Shown here: positions 12,181 to 25,700 of the stretch, piece after piece
How the letters are laid out: the number at the start of each line of letters is the position of its first letter
Numbering within the stretch: position 1 is the stretch's first letter
Assembly (NCBI GenBank): GCA_035582835.1
Contig: JAYKAV010002442.1
Coordinates: forward strand, 2,813,118-2,877,117
DNA: 64,000 nucleotides
Direction: 5' to 3'
From: Phoebastria nigripes
Taxonomy: Eukaryota; Chordata; Aves; Procellariiformes; Diomedeidae
Notes under the pieces: generated by a model
What the model was told of the DNA's origin: nothing
What the model saw: the letters and a program-made list of their open reading frames with translations, nothing else
Database searches by the model: none
Program-made: the position numbers and the translations under genes

Positions 12181-15100
12181 TAATGATGGTTTTGCTATCC
12201 ACAAATCTTCAGGGCTCAATAAGCATTAACAGGTTAATAACAGAACAACAATCAGAGCCAAAAAATGTGAAGCCTACCTATCAAAACAGAATATTGCTTT
12301 TGCTGAATATTGCAGGGGTTGGCCACAGTCAGGCCCTTAACAGTGCTGTAACACAACACATCTAAATACAGAAGGCCTATGGCCATGCTTCTGTCATACT
12401 GTACATCATACTTTGTAGGCTCTGCTTTCCCTTCACAAAGCCACAAAGAATCACAGACCTGGGGAGATCACACAGGGTATTGAATTCCCTCTTCTGCACC
12501 TGTGGCCAAACAGGCAACAGGTCTCAAACAGAAAAGACCACAAATAGCCTACGCTACATGCATACCACAGGCCACAGCACTTCGCCCGAAGTACTAAGTC
12601 TTAAGACCTGGAGTAAAAACAAAGGCCACAACATGTGACAAAGCACCACCAACACTCCAGCTTTCACCAACACAAGTACAGAAAAGGTAAGTAGAAGTGT
12701 TCCTAGAAATAGATAAGAGTCTTCCCAAATCTTCATATGCCTGCAGCTCATATGCCCTGCTAGAAAGGGGTAAAACAGTGGCTGTCATTGTCATCTGATG
12801 GGAACTCTGAAATTTAGTGATCAGTTTAGCTCCGAGTTTGCAAGCAGGAACGCACCAGCTGATCACTCAAAATAATGTCACACTAATGGGGAAATACCAG
12901 AGGTCTATACTAACACCCTGCCTGTATCATGTCCAATTCCTATGGATTCTGGGGAAGAAGACGACCTCAGAAGCTTAGTTAATGGATAAAGTTGGCAAGG
13001 TGGAAAGGGACTCTTTTCTATATGCGAGGGATGACCAGGAGAAATCCTCCATCACAGAACTCGTGGCACGAACACAAATTCCTTCTAAACCTCTCCTCAC
13101 CAGACTGAGTTTCCTTCTAGAAGAGTCTCCTCTTCAGCTGTAAGATTCCTTCCATGGTCTTATCCCAGTGCCTTCACTAGGCAGATTGCAAGCTAGTTTC
13201 CAAATTTCATTCCTTTGAAGGTTAAGAACTCTTCTACCCTAAATGAGTTAAAGGTATATACATAATATACACACAGCATCGTCTGTATGGGGGACCTGTC
13301 TTCTCTCACCATGCTCTCCTTGTAACTAGTTACCATGCAGAAGACCTCGTATACAATGGTGAGGAGGAAAAAAAAAAACCCACAAGCAAACTTTTCATTT
13401 TCCATTAACAGCCAAACAGGCTAAAAAGCAGGAGGAATGCAAGGAAGAGCTAAATGACCTGAACAGTTAAATCAGCTGCACTTGGCTTCTGCTGAAGCAG
13501 CCCCAGGCACTCTCCCTGGCCAGGCAAGCATCACAGTCTCATGAATACTTAGAGTGAGTTACAAACACCACACTGTCAGAGAGGGGCAAGTCAGGCAGAG
13601 GTCTTTCATATCCACTCCAGGCTTCTCTCTACAAGAAGAGAGGAACAGACACTCCTTTCTACATTTTTGAGACCACTAGTAATTTCATGCTGCCCACTCT
13701 CTCAATTGTCCTTTTTAATCAGGTAAGAACTGCCACCTTTCCACCTCCCTCCACAAGAGGCTTCCCCTGCCATCGAGGATTTCCAAATCTGATGCTCTTC
13801 AAGCAAAGGACAGACTGCTAGGTACAAATTTAAGTCAGGCTACTTTGATGAACTCTCCAAACATCCACAGAAAGTTTTCTACAGATCTCAGACAGGTACT
13901 AAGCTGCATCATTTCCAAGGAGGACACATCCTTATGCAGTAAACCCTGCAGGCTATGGAACATCTCAGCGACGTACCTGCCTGGCAACTCTGCTCTCAGT
14001 ACCAGCTTAGCCCATCCTCTCCGAGATCTGCAGGAAACAGGAGCTTCCCAGGATCAGCGCAGCCAGTAAGTCATTCTTACACACAGCCCGTCACACACAC
14101 ACTACCTCTGCCTCATAAGCTCTTGCTTTTCTGTGTGCTTTGGAACAGGGGGAACAGAACAGGAACAGCCTTGTCCCAGGAACATCACTCCCCATGCAGA
14201 CCACCATTGCATAGGGACAGTAGACTCATCACTAGAGAGGATGCTGTGAAGGATGGCAGGTAAGCTGAGAAAGGAGAAGGCTTTGCATGCAAGAGTTAAA
14301 TAGCAGATAGATTAGATCTCATCATTTGATATTTCCAGGAAAAGTATTGTGTTGCTATGGAAACCTCAACATAACCCGAGTTTTTCCTCCTTTTGTTTGT
14401 TCATTTTCTACAAACACTGGCCTCTCCCAGTCCCCTCCAGTGGGGCTTGCAGCTCACAAAAACAATTTTTTTTTCCTAATGTCCACTTCTCTTTGCAAGT
14501 ATTTTTTTCAATACATTGCCTTTCACAATATCAATGCCACAATCCCCAAACTCTTCTTTTGCAATAAGTACTGTATAATTTGCTACCCATTAGGAAACTC
14601 AGCTCCTAGGCATATTGCTCTCTCTCTGCATGGGGAAAAAGGGAGAAAACCCTCATGGTAAAAAAACTGAGCCTTCTTGGGCTTCATTCAGGGAGAAACC
14701 ACATCTACAACCTCCTTTCTCCCAGAGTCAGCAACATCCACCTCCAGTGTTTGTGTTTTAGTACTTGTGAGGACCTGTCTCACTCTAGGCATCGCAGGTG
14801 TTTACTCCCAAATTGCAACAGCTCTGCCTGCAAACTCTCCATGCAGAAAACAAGACCAAAACCAAAAAGCAACCTAATACCCCTAGAAGTGGACTTTGTA
14901 TTTGCAGTAGGGTCAGACAGCCACATCAAAGCAAGGAACATAGCAAGAAACAAAGCAAGGTCCTGTGGATTCTTCTGTGTCAGACAGCCCAGGCCTCATC
15001 AGTGACTATACGTGTACAACTTCAGGATGCCAGGTGAGAATCTAGCAATACTACTACAGACTGGCAAAGAATCACGTAAGGGCAGCGACACTAGCGACAC

Positions 15101-18100
15101 CCTGGAAAGTCATTTCGCCTTACCTGTCACACTGTCTCTTGTAGATTGTCAGCACTGTAGGGCAAAGACCATCAGGTACTGTTGTACAACACAGAGCACA
15201 GCAAGAGCCAAACCTGATTCTGGCCCATTGGCAGTACGAAAAACCAGAAGTGACACAAGGTGATAAAGAATGAGAGGAACAAACCCAACTCAATCCCCAT
15301 CAAGTCATGCACACACCAACAAAATAAAAACTTGGTCTCTACCTTGCAAGACATCAATGCAGTTTTTAAGAACTGCTACTAGGTTTTGCCACTTTGGAGT
15401 CACCCTACTGTTATTGAGCAATAGACTGCAGAACAGCAAGAGAGCACCCAAACCTTTTGGGGTTGAAGAAACAGAAGTATATTGCAGCAATGCTGATACA
15501 TACCTACCATTTATTTTCTTACATCCACTGGCATCAAGAAAGTCCACCATAATCAATATTCTGCAAGCATTTTCATAGAAATGTTAGCACTAAAAATACC
15601 ACAAATTAAGAAGGTCCCTTGAATGCCACAGAAGAGACACCAACCAAGTATGAAATGCTATGGAGTTTCATCATGTCACATATAGTTGTCCCCATTTAGA
15701 AGGTCTCAAGAAACAGAGCGTTCCCTTTTTAGCTTTGGAAAATGAGGCATTTTGCAGGCAAAGAGAATTTAGCTATTCAGCTCAAAGTTTTCCTTGTTTT
15801 TATTCCTAGGTATCTCTAGCCATTTATTTTACTCTATTATAATACGAAGGATTACCCTTAGCAAGTCTGATGGAAACATCAAGAGAATCTTTCCAAAAGG
15901 AAAACATCCCTCCAGATACAAGACTTCAATGCACAGGAGCATTTATCTGCCAGATTCCGTTTGTTCTGTACCTCACAACCTCATAATTTACACACACACT
16001 TCTTTCACCTTAACATCAAAACACAGATCCATGTATGTGAGCCTTTCACACTCCCTCAGAGTAATCACCTGCACAAACTACAGGGAAGTGACTACCAAGT
16101 GCAGGCTCTATTATCTCCTTTCTCCAGACTAGCTCTTACTTCAGCAGCATAAAGGGTCATATCCTTAGATGGAAACATCTGTCAGTAAGCTTTGGAGCCT
16201 CAGCGCCAGCTAAAGGTGGCTTCAGTGCCTGAGCAAGCTTTACTAAAGCTAAAAGGGCACTTCAAAGCTGAGTCCCACTACCATATAATGCAACATGATT
16301 CCATGGGTACTGGCAAAACCCCCTCAAAACACCCTTCATATCCTGCAGTTGGAAGACAACACCAAGAAGGACACAGCAGCTTTTTGCAGTTGTTTGGATG
16401 GTCTTCACAAAAAAGTGACCTTCGGTTGTTTAAAATCTTCATATAAAAAGAAGTTTTAACTTTTAGTTTACCTGGTCCTGGCTAGTCCAAGAATATATGA
16501 ACGTCAAGCTGCAAAGTTGTTATTCCGGGGCCGGAGGTTCAGCAAGTTTCCTTTGGCTTCCTCAGCAAAGCTGCAGCAGAAACAAAACGTGAATTCACCA
16601 CCACTATCTGTGCCAACAGCCCCACCAAGTGGCCAAACACACCTACAGCTCCTCCTCCAGCTCATCCTACAACCAAAGCAGAAAGGCCTCACGGAGAAGT
16701 GTTGAAAAATACAAAACTTCCTCACCTAACCCAGCCCTACTCACTTTGCCCAAAGCCTAACAGAAAGAGGGCTTCCGAGACAGAGTTCTGAAGATCTTCT
16801 CTCCAGCAAGACTGTGGAGCAAAGGCAAAACAGGGGAGTGAAAAAGAGGCTTCCTTCCTTCACAAGGAAAGAAGCAGCAAGACATACAAGCAGGGGAAGA
16901 GGTATCACACAGCCTCTTAAATTTTGTTCGTGTTCATACTGCGCCAAGCCATAATCTAAGTTGCCCACCCATTTCCCGTCTTACTCATTACTACTTTTTC
17001 TACTTGCAAAGATACCAAAGTTGGTTTAAATTCTTCAAAAAATTGGAACAAAGCCCTGTCCTCCCTCTGAGACAACATATCCTCATGGGCAGGAGACACT
17101 TACCTTCCTTCTTAATAGTTTATGGCATGGAGTCTGTGCAAAGGAAGGATACTCACAAATAACAGGAAGTTCAAGCTGTGCTGTCCATACATATATTCTG
17201 GATGTTCATATCTCTGAGCTTGTAAGAGGAGGTATTTTCATCTCTGTGTTAGTGTACAGCACTCTCCCAGCAGTACAGCAGCTGCATACAACAACTCTAC
17301 TGATAAGCTCCATGCCCTCTCCTCTACTCTACACACTTCCCCGCATACTCACTTTTTTTTAAATTCTAAGCTAAAACTGTTCAGCTCTAAGGAAGGAGGT
17401 TTGGGGTCAGGCTGTGGACAAGCTGACAGACAATCCATCTTAAACTTCCTGCTCCTGGAAAGTAACCTTCTGAGAGGTAACTTATATTCACACTGACCTT
17501 CTAGGTGATCTAAACTACTGCCTGATCCATGCAGGCTCCCTAAAGAAAAGCTCTAGTAAGACCCAGGCCATGCTAAATCTGAGCACAAAGCAAGTGCCTG
17601 GTGTCTGCTCTATATCAATCTGAATTGGCATCAGAGTTACCTGGTTACTCAAGCATACAAGCAGAGGTGTAGAGCCAAGTTTACAAGATATTTATACAAA
17701 GATGGAGTAGACATTAAATCTCCGACATAGGTTAGCATGCTCAGACGAGGGCGACATCCTGCCCTGGTTTCCCAAGGATCACCAGAAGCAGTACACATGT
17801 GGCCTTCCACNCATGGAAGACGCTCACATGTGGCCCAACAAAAGGATTATGAACAAGTCAGATACTAACTAACTAAGCCCATCTTAGAGTAAAAGATCTG
17901 ACAATTGTTAGCATCAGAGGGAATATGGTTACTGCTCAAAAGGACATTCTGGATCATTATATAGTGACAATAATTTTTTACTATACAGAAGGAATAGGCA
18001 GCATATAACCTACATATGACTATAAGGGAGCTAAGTTTCTTCTGAAGAGAAGAGGCTTCAGGTTGACCCTATGAGTAGCCCAAGCAAAAGACAAGCATTT

Positions 18101-19557
18101 GTAACTGGATCTAGATGATGCCTAAACAAAGAAAAGGTCTTGCAGATATTAGATTAGCTACAGAAATTCAGAACAAGGACTTGTCAGTATGCACTAGATG
18201 TTTAGAATACAGATACAGTCTAAAGCCACATTAATAGCACACATGAGTTATTGGACCTTGTATGTTACTGTTGCTGCTTCATGTCATCCAAATACTCTCA
18301 TTGTTGATCTACCCAAGAACAGGCACTAGCACCACAGCAAGATGAAGCCTAAGGTCAAAAGTGGAAGTACAGCCAGTGGTAAGCATGAAGGCTGATATGG
18401 AGGTTTCCCAGACTGAGTGAATAACTGAGATCAACTCATGAGACCACTGGAAAGATTCCTGCTTCCCTTCAAGCATTTAGCTTAAAAATCTAGCAGACAC
18501 ATCTACGAGAAAAATGAAGTATTTTTCAATTCGGCAATACACAAGATAGCATGTTCCCCAACATACACATTGCTTATAATATTAGCATTTTCTTTTTTTC
18601 AAGAAGAAAAGTTTGTNGGGAGAAACAGGCTTTTATGGCTAAAGGAGAACAAGGTATCTTTTCTCACATAAGAGTTGTGCTAGAAGGAAGAAGTGGGGAG
18701 AGAAGTATAGCAACAGTAAAATAAAATAAGCAGCATCAATACCATAAGAGACTTAGGGACTTTGCTGAAAACAGCTGCAACAAGCTATTCCTGCCCAGGT
18801 GGGCAGCCAAAATTACTTGATGCCATATGCACTCAAAGGGTGTTCATATGGAACACTTTCAGCTCAGTAGAAATTACATGTTTGCTTACAGGATTGGGAG
18901 CGAAGAATATTTTTCGTATTACTCTTTAAACCTAGTATCTAGCTGCAAATATGCATGCAGTCTGTATTTCTGTTCTACTAAACACTTTACCCTGAAATAA
19001 TCCATGTGTTGGGTATAAGATGTAGTCATGAACACCACTGTTATCAATGTAGGCTTTTTGTGGGTTTTGTTTGTTTGTTTAAAAACTCCTCAAAAATATC
19101 ATTTGACCTAGATAGAACAGGCAGTATACACATAGCTAGGCTAGAAACCAGATCAGGGTATGGCGCTCAGCCTTGAAGAGCAAAAAGACCCCACAGTACA
19201 ACCAACAGTTGCACTAGCAAGCTGAAGGGGCAGCACAAAGGAGGTAAGACTGGAATTCTCTAAGGCAAAGCTAAACTGAAATACACACACATTAGACCAG
19301 AGCCCTCCTCAACACCATCTTGGAATGCTTTTCCCCTAATCCTAAGAAAAGCTCTCATTTACCACATAAGCAAATATTGGTGGCAAGCTAANGAGCTATC
19401 AAGGAATCTGAGATTCACATACATTCAAGACAAGTGAGATACGAATACCGGGAGGATCACTTATGCTCTTCCCTTAGACAGGCATACAGAGCGGAGCATA
19501 ACATTTTCGAAAGTCTGTAACAAGGCTGCTATTTTCAAGGACCAGCTTCTTCATTGC
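12181..19557. other. Intergenic sequence, no supported gene
   Basis: Read on both strands for splice-flanked frames; none matches a family I know. Open frames of 60-116 codons here look random. Single N bases at 17811, 18617 and 19392 mark uncertain consensus. Confidence 0.65.
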
Positions 19558-19791
19558 TTACAGAATAGTTAGCAACTAAACTCATTTGAAACAAGTGAGA
19601 CCAGAAAGCCTTGCAGCCCAAGCAGTACAATGCAAGTTTGCTACAAGCTTTCTGTAGTATATGAAATACTGAAGTACCTGCAAAAAAAAAAAAAAAAAAA
19701 AAAATTTAAACAGTTTTACAGAATAGTTAGCAACTAAACTCATTTGAAANNNNNNNNNNNNNNNNNNNNAAAAAAAAAAAAAAAAAAAAAA
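19558..19791. repeat. Assembly-gap region with a 34-bp direct duplication and A tracts
   Basis: A 34-bp segment at 19558-19591 recurs at 19716-19749 (period 158), and each copy is associated with an A tract (19682-19704 and 19770-19790). Between the second copy and the second A tract is a block of 20 N (19750-19769). The pattern is what a misjoined scaffold gap gives. Confidence 0.85.
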
Positions 19792-20084
19792 CCACATTTA
19801 AACAGTGTTACGCCAAGCTGCAGAGCAGCTACTGACATTCAGTTGTTCTCACAGGTAGACCACAGGGAAGGCTGTGAAGGTCTCATTCCATTAAGTCTAG
19901 CCTGGCTATTCTCTTCTATCATCTTCATGACAGATGTCCATCTATAATTCGCTTCACACCAGTGTCTCAAAATAAAGGAGTTCTGCAGTTTTCTTTGATT
20001 TAGGCCTTGGCAGAGGGCTCTAGGCATTTAGACAAAAGTATTAACAAAACAAAAAAAAAAAAACCACACACACAAAAAAAAAAA

Positions 20085-20257
20085 AATTTTGAATAACACC
20101 GCCCTCTTGAGGGAAATCCCAAAGGCCCGGAGCCTGAGAACGACAGGGAGTGTGCTGATGTTTGGTTTAGTGTTAGGTAGTCCTGCAAGGAGCAGGGAGT
20201 TGGACTCAATGATCCTTACAGGTCCCTTCCAACTCGAGATCTTCTATGATTCTGTGA
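20085..20257 (+). mobile_element. CR1 LINE 3'-end fragment
   Basis: The end of this segment is a clear CR1 3' terminus in plus orientation: GGAGTTGGACTCAATGATCC, TTACAGGTCCCTTCCAACTC and TCTTCTATGATTCTGTGA. The left limit is uncertain; only about 20170-20257 is firm. It lies just after an A-rich tract at 20050-20087. Confidence 0.8.
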
Positions 20258-22028
20258 AATTGAGCTGTATTGCCTTAGCAAAGCCATCCTCTCTTCACTG
20301 CTATTCAGGTCACACTAAAATTCCCCCCACTGCCTTGCCATATGGTTCAAGATGAGTAGAAGTTCTTGAAAAGCAGCAGTAGACTCACACCTAGTAATCA
20401 ATTATCTCTAGATAAAACAAAACTATATTTTATTTATAGGTATTTTAGGTACAAACAAATAGACAGGCCACTCTGAAGGCACAAGAGCCTATTGGAAATT
20501 CATAAACCTGTCCCTAGAAAACAGAAGTTTGGTTTCTTCATGAATCGCAGCCTTTTATTTTACCCAACAGCTGGTGTTGCAAGACCCAAGAGTGGGAACC
20601 AGAATCTAGCATTTTCTTNGCCCTGCAAATTCCTAATCACTAGGCTACACAAGCATGATCTCTCTAGCCTAAGAATCTTGATCTTTATATGCAGTTTCCT
20701 GAAGGACAGTAAGCTTATCCCATCAAAATCATCAGCTGGCTGGAGTAATCCCTTGCAGTATTCATTTGAAGCTTTTGGGAATCTCTTCCCCGAGAGCTGC
20801 TGTACCATCCAGGCTGTGGAACACAACCTCCAACCAGTCTTTATGAGAAAGCAGATACTACTGCTGTTTATAGACTACCAAGTCACATGAGTTTACCTTG
20901 AATCTTTATAGTATCACCAAAAAAAAGAGATAAGACACACCACAAAATTCTCAGAGAAGTTAAAAGAAGCAACACTTGGCTTCCAGTATCTTGTCAAGCT
21001 AGGATATAGGTTAGACTGACATGAGAAGCAGGGATATCTCAAGAACGCTCAGGGAAAACTCTACACAAGCCTTGCTGTCTGTCTTCAAGAATTTCATAGT
21101 ATTCCAAGTCTGGAAAAACCTAAAAATTATCACACAGTTTTGCAGACATCAAGTTCGTTAGCGAGTACTGCCAATGGGAAGCACCATCTTCCCGTAGATA
21201 GTATCTGTGTCACACTAGAACCCACGTTATGGCAAAGGGAGGGGAGCACACCCGCACGTGAAGAACATAATGCTTTAACACACAGCACAAAAGGAGAGAT
21301 TCATTAAAAACTCACTTTAAAGCACAGTATCCAAAACATCACCAATCATTCCATGTGTGGCCTAGTGCATGAAATAAAGAATTTTTCTGTGCCTTGCATG
21401 TACTTAACATCTTCAGCTCTTGGAAAAAAATCAACTACCTTAGCAGTTAGACTTTCGCTAGTCTCTAGACCAGATGCTGCTGCACAACATTGCAGGACTG
21501 TTGGGATGAAGAGTACACTCACTTAACACGAAGTTGCGTTACAGACACACCTATTACACCGACTATATTTGGCGGAAGTGGGAAAACTGTATGAGAAGCT
21601 TTGTACTAGGTTAAGATTTTCAGATTAACACAGACTTTCACTGAAGTGTCTCACATGCTACAATGTAAGAAAAAACCTCAAAGCAAAACATTAGAAGGGT
21701 CTGATGCCTCAGTAAGAGCTTTAGAAGCAACAATCACCTGCTGTTCCTAACTGACTTGCTAGCACCTCTAGCTAATGAGAAGTTGAAGAATTAAACAAAA
21801 CTAGAAAGGTATTATCTATACCGGCTTGAATCCTCCTCCCTTCATTATAAAAAAAAAAAAAAAACCAACACAAACCAAAACTTTTAGTAGTACACACTCC
21901 TACAAATGTGCAAATCAAAATTTTTAAATTGGAATGTTATGCCAAGTCAGTTGGGAGAGTGGGAAGGGAAGAGACATAAGAGAAATAGGGCTAAATATCC
22001 TTATATCAACTATTTTTAAAATTAACAT
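20258..22028. other. Intergenic sequence beyond the NUF2 3' end
   Basis: No gene recognised. It includes a short A run at about 21849-21864 and, at about 21090-21125, a very degraded match to a CR1 3' end that I do not call. Confidence 0.6.
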
Positions 22029-22034
22029 TTTATT
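22029..22034 (-). terminator. Candidate NUF2 polyadenylation signal (AATAAA on minus strand)
   Basis: This is the first canonical AATAAA on the minus strand after the NUF2 stop codon, about 710 nt downstream. A weaker ATTAAA variant lies nearer, at 22317-22322. Which is used is not decidable here. 22035-22740 would then be the 3' UTR; nothing else is seen in it. Confidence 0.45.
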
Positions 22035-22740
22035 TCTGGAAGTAATTAAAAACACTGTGGCAAACTGAGTGCCATCACAAGTTAAGGTACAAAATACTCA
22101 TCTATGTAATTTTTTTTTATAGGACTAAGCACCCAAACACAGACTTTCTAATAAATATAGATGAGGGTTCAATACCCCACAGAGCAGAAACAATGAGTTC
22201 AAGCATCTAGAGGTACTGTACTGTTAAGTAAAGTGATACTCTTGAGTGTCTACAGTCACCAATATTCATGACGAGAGTAAGTTGGCATTTACATGGATGC
22301 TACTGCTCCATCAGGATTTAATCTTAATTGAATAATGGTAGTGGAATATCACCTATTACTGACTTATCTTGAACAGTGGGTCCATTCAGGCCAGACCAAA
22401 GCACCAGGTCTTCCCAGATCAAAGTTTGCAGAACACTTTCTACAAAAAACAGGATTCTGTCTAAATGTCAAGCAATTTGGTGTTAGCAAGACTTGCATTA
22501 TTACCACTAAAATCAGATACAGACTGAAACAATACAAACAGGCTAAACCGAGAGTTTTCTTATCCACATTAGCGAGCTCACAACATCAGGATCTGTCTAG
22601 AAAGCTAAATGTGTTCTGACATGGTTTTTGAGAAAGGTGGCTTTTGCCTGGAATAATTATCCATCCCATATAAAGCACAAGCTCTTGAGTTCAGATATGG
22701 GGATAAACATAATGAAAGTGGAATACAAGTGAAGACAGGT

Positions 22741-25700
22741 CTAAGAACTACTTCCAGGAGTCTGAACTCTAAGCAGCCCCTTCTTCAGTTCAGCAATTTT
22801 ATCTTCTCTTGAGGCCGCGTAGCTCTTTGCTGTCTTAATGAGAGAGTCATGATGCTTCTCCAACCCAGCCTTCAGATTTAGGTATATTTCCTAGAAAGAG
22901 GAGATAAAGGGGGAAAAAAAAAAAATCCGTCAGCAAAGTTGACATTTATGCTTTATAAGGATTTAAGTGGGAGTGGTCTGATGGTCTCAAGTGATTTCAG
23001 AGGTACCTCGTCCCGGGCTTAAGAAACAGCATTCACAGAACACAGGAAAATTACAAAACGTCAGAATAACAGCAGCCACAAGCAAAATCTCATTATGATT
23101 CTGTTGTAACTCTAGTGGCCACAATACTAAGATGGTCAACCAACCAGCACTAGCCCAGTATTCTCACTACTACTGCCCCATTCTGTGTTAACCTGTGTCA
23201 CCAAGGTCTCTGCCACTGTGACTGCTACCATTATCCTCCCAGCATGGACAGTACTCCAGTAATGAACAGATAGGATGAGACCCTACAGGCAGACTGTGAT
23301 CCCCTACTCCCAAACCATCAGGATTTCTGCCTCTTTCCAAAGCTGAGCTGGACAGTCATCTTCCTGAAACCCTAGGAAGAAAGGGTTTGTGACATGGCAG
23401 GTGGTCCTGTATTTGAAGGAGACTGTTGGGAGGATTACAGTACTGCCCATCACTACAACACGAATGTAAAGGCTCACAGGTCAGGTCCCAGGGGCCAAAC
23501 AAAAAAAGAAAAAAAAATAATCTGACTGCTTAGAGCTGGAAGTACCATGATACAAAAATGGACATCATGGAACTAGCATAGTATTTGCTACAGGCACAGG
23601 TGGGAAGACAATTTTAATTTCACCTCCCAAAATACAGGGCAATCACACCATTCTAGAGTCTTCTCCGCAAATCCCACTTCTCCTGTGGGCCATCTACAGC
23701 CTGCAGAGACAAGCACAAGCCCTAGCAACCCAGTGGAACCACAAGCAGGAAGTGCTCTCCCACCAACTATCCGCCCAAACCACCAACTGCGCAGCCTACT
23801 CATTTTTAGGGCCAATAAGTGTTCCTTTATCTACACAGCCCAAGTTAAAAAATCAGTTTTGAAAATACCAAACAGGATTCCTTTAGGAAAAAACCTCACC
23901 TTGGCTTTCATTTCTTCTTTTTCAGCATTCTCCTTCAGCTGCTGAATTTTGAACCTTGTCTGCTGGATTTCCTTGTGAATGGCCGTCACTTTATCATATA
24001 CAGCACCCCTCTTCTCCTGAACTCTGTTACAATATCTAAAGGTGGGAGAAAAAAGTTAGTACTGAGCCATTTGACTAATTCCAGATTAAGCTTAACCCTA
24101 CCACAAGCAAAGCTTGCATTTTACGAGCGTGAAACTAACAGCTTCTAGAAGCAATGCTGTATAGAACTTACTTGCTTAGGAATTGCCCAATTCCTAAACT
24201 AGAACTTAGGTACAAGAAGTGAAATTCAAAGTGGAGTTAGAGGAGTATGTTGAAGAACCTCAGTTGCTGCCAATCAAGGCAACTCAAATGACTCCANTGG
24301 AACAAACCCAACAGACAGCTGGACACTGCATCTTCCTGCCTTTGAGTAATGCAGTACAGGTGTCAGTGGAGAGCCCTGCCTAAAGGCCAGCCACTGGACC
24401 AGGTTACAAGCAATATAGCCGCACTTGATGTTTCAGCATAATTGAAAGTCACACATTTTCCTTAGCCTCAGATCCCCTCCCACCAAGTTAGAGCTCTAAT
24501 CCCATACATGTATGTATGTTATCTGCAACTTCCAGTCCATCATTTCACTGCATCCCAAAGACAGACCAAATACTATTTCCCCAGCTTGCAGGTAAATTCA
24601 GATAGCTCCAGCTGTGAGCTGCCATGTAATAAGCAAAGGGTTAGTGTGGGAACAGGAGATCTACTCTGACTTCAAGTGCAAGAAACACCTACCAGTTTAT
24701 ACTAAGCATTTGTACAATAATTACAGTTGGAACTGTAGCAGCTGCTTTCTCCAAAGAATGGCTGAAATCACTCATACTTAGCAAGAGCCTACTTGCATGT
24801 TCCTACCTCAAGGGAAGAGTCAGGACACATTCTCTTATTCGCCAGCAAAATCTCTTGTTTTCAAACCAAGGTTACCTCCCTTCCCCTCTTGCTTGTCAAA
24901 GCATCTAATTTTATCACTAAAGGGAAATATCTAACACATTAAAAACAGATAAATTGGCAGCAACTTTTAACATAAAGGAGCATTAGATTAATTAAAAGCT
25001 ACTTTTCCTTCCAAATAAAGAATGAAAATAATATAATGTCCTTTAGTTGGTACAATGCACTAAATGAGGAGCAAAGGAAGCCTGGGAATCTTGCTGCCAT
25101 TCTACACACCACACAAGCCTTACAGCATGACTAAATCTTAGTTGACTCTCTCAGCTATGTAGAAAAAGCTCTCTTCCATCATAGTTAATCTACCCAGCCA
25201 ATAATTTTCCATATTCCCTTTCCTATCCATGTAAAAAAAAAGTTATATAATAAGCTTTCTCTAGAACAGTTAAGCACTTCTAATCTCACAGTGAAGCCAC
25301 GACCTTACAACACCGCAGTTTACTGCTGCAGAAGCAACTGCTGTGCTGTAAACACTGCCTTGCAACTTGCCTTCAGCATACAGTAGGAAGGAAGATGGGC
25401 TAAGAGGCTTTGATCAAATGACACTTTTCCTTTTGTTTTAGAAGCATCATGTCAGGATAATACTCTGCTGAGATACGAGCCCCATTTCCCCATGGGTCTT
25501 GAACATCTTTGATAATGAGCAAAAGTGGCAAGGGAAATTATGAAAAATTCATGAAAGGCAAATGGGGCTTTGTTGAAGTCTGATAAGTTGGAAAATTATC
25601 CCAATGTGACATTCTCTTTAAGAAGATAAAAGAATCAAGAATAAGCATTATAAATTAAATTAGTGCTCCAATAAAAGAATTGCTGTCAAGTCACATTGCA

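Noticed and set aside
1..22000. Possible RXRG, LMX1A or RGS5 exons expected from human gene order
   Set aside because: No zinc-finger, ligand-domain, homeodomain or RGS-box peptide was seen in any frame. Very short exons could be missed, so absence is not proven.
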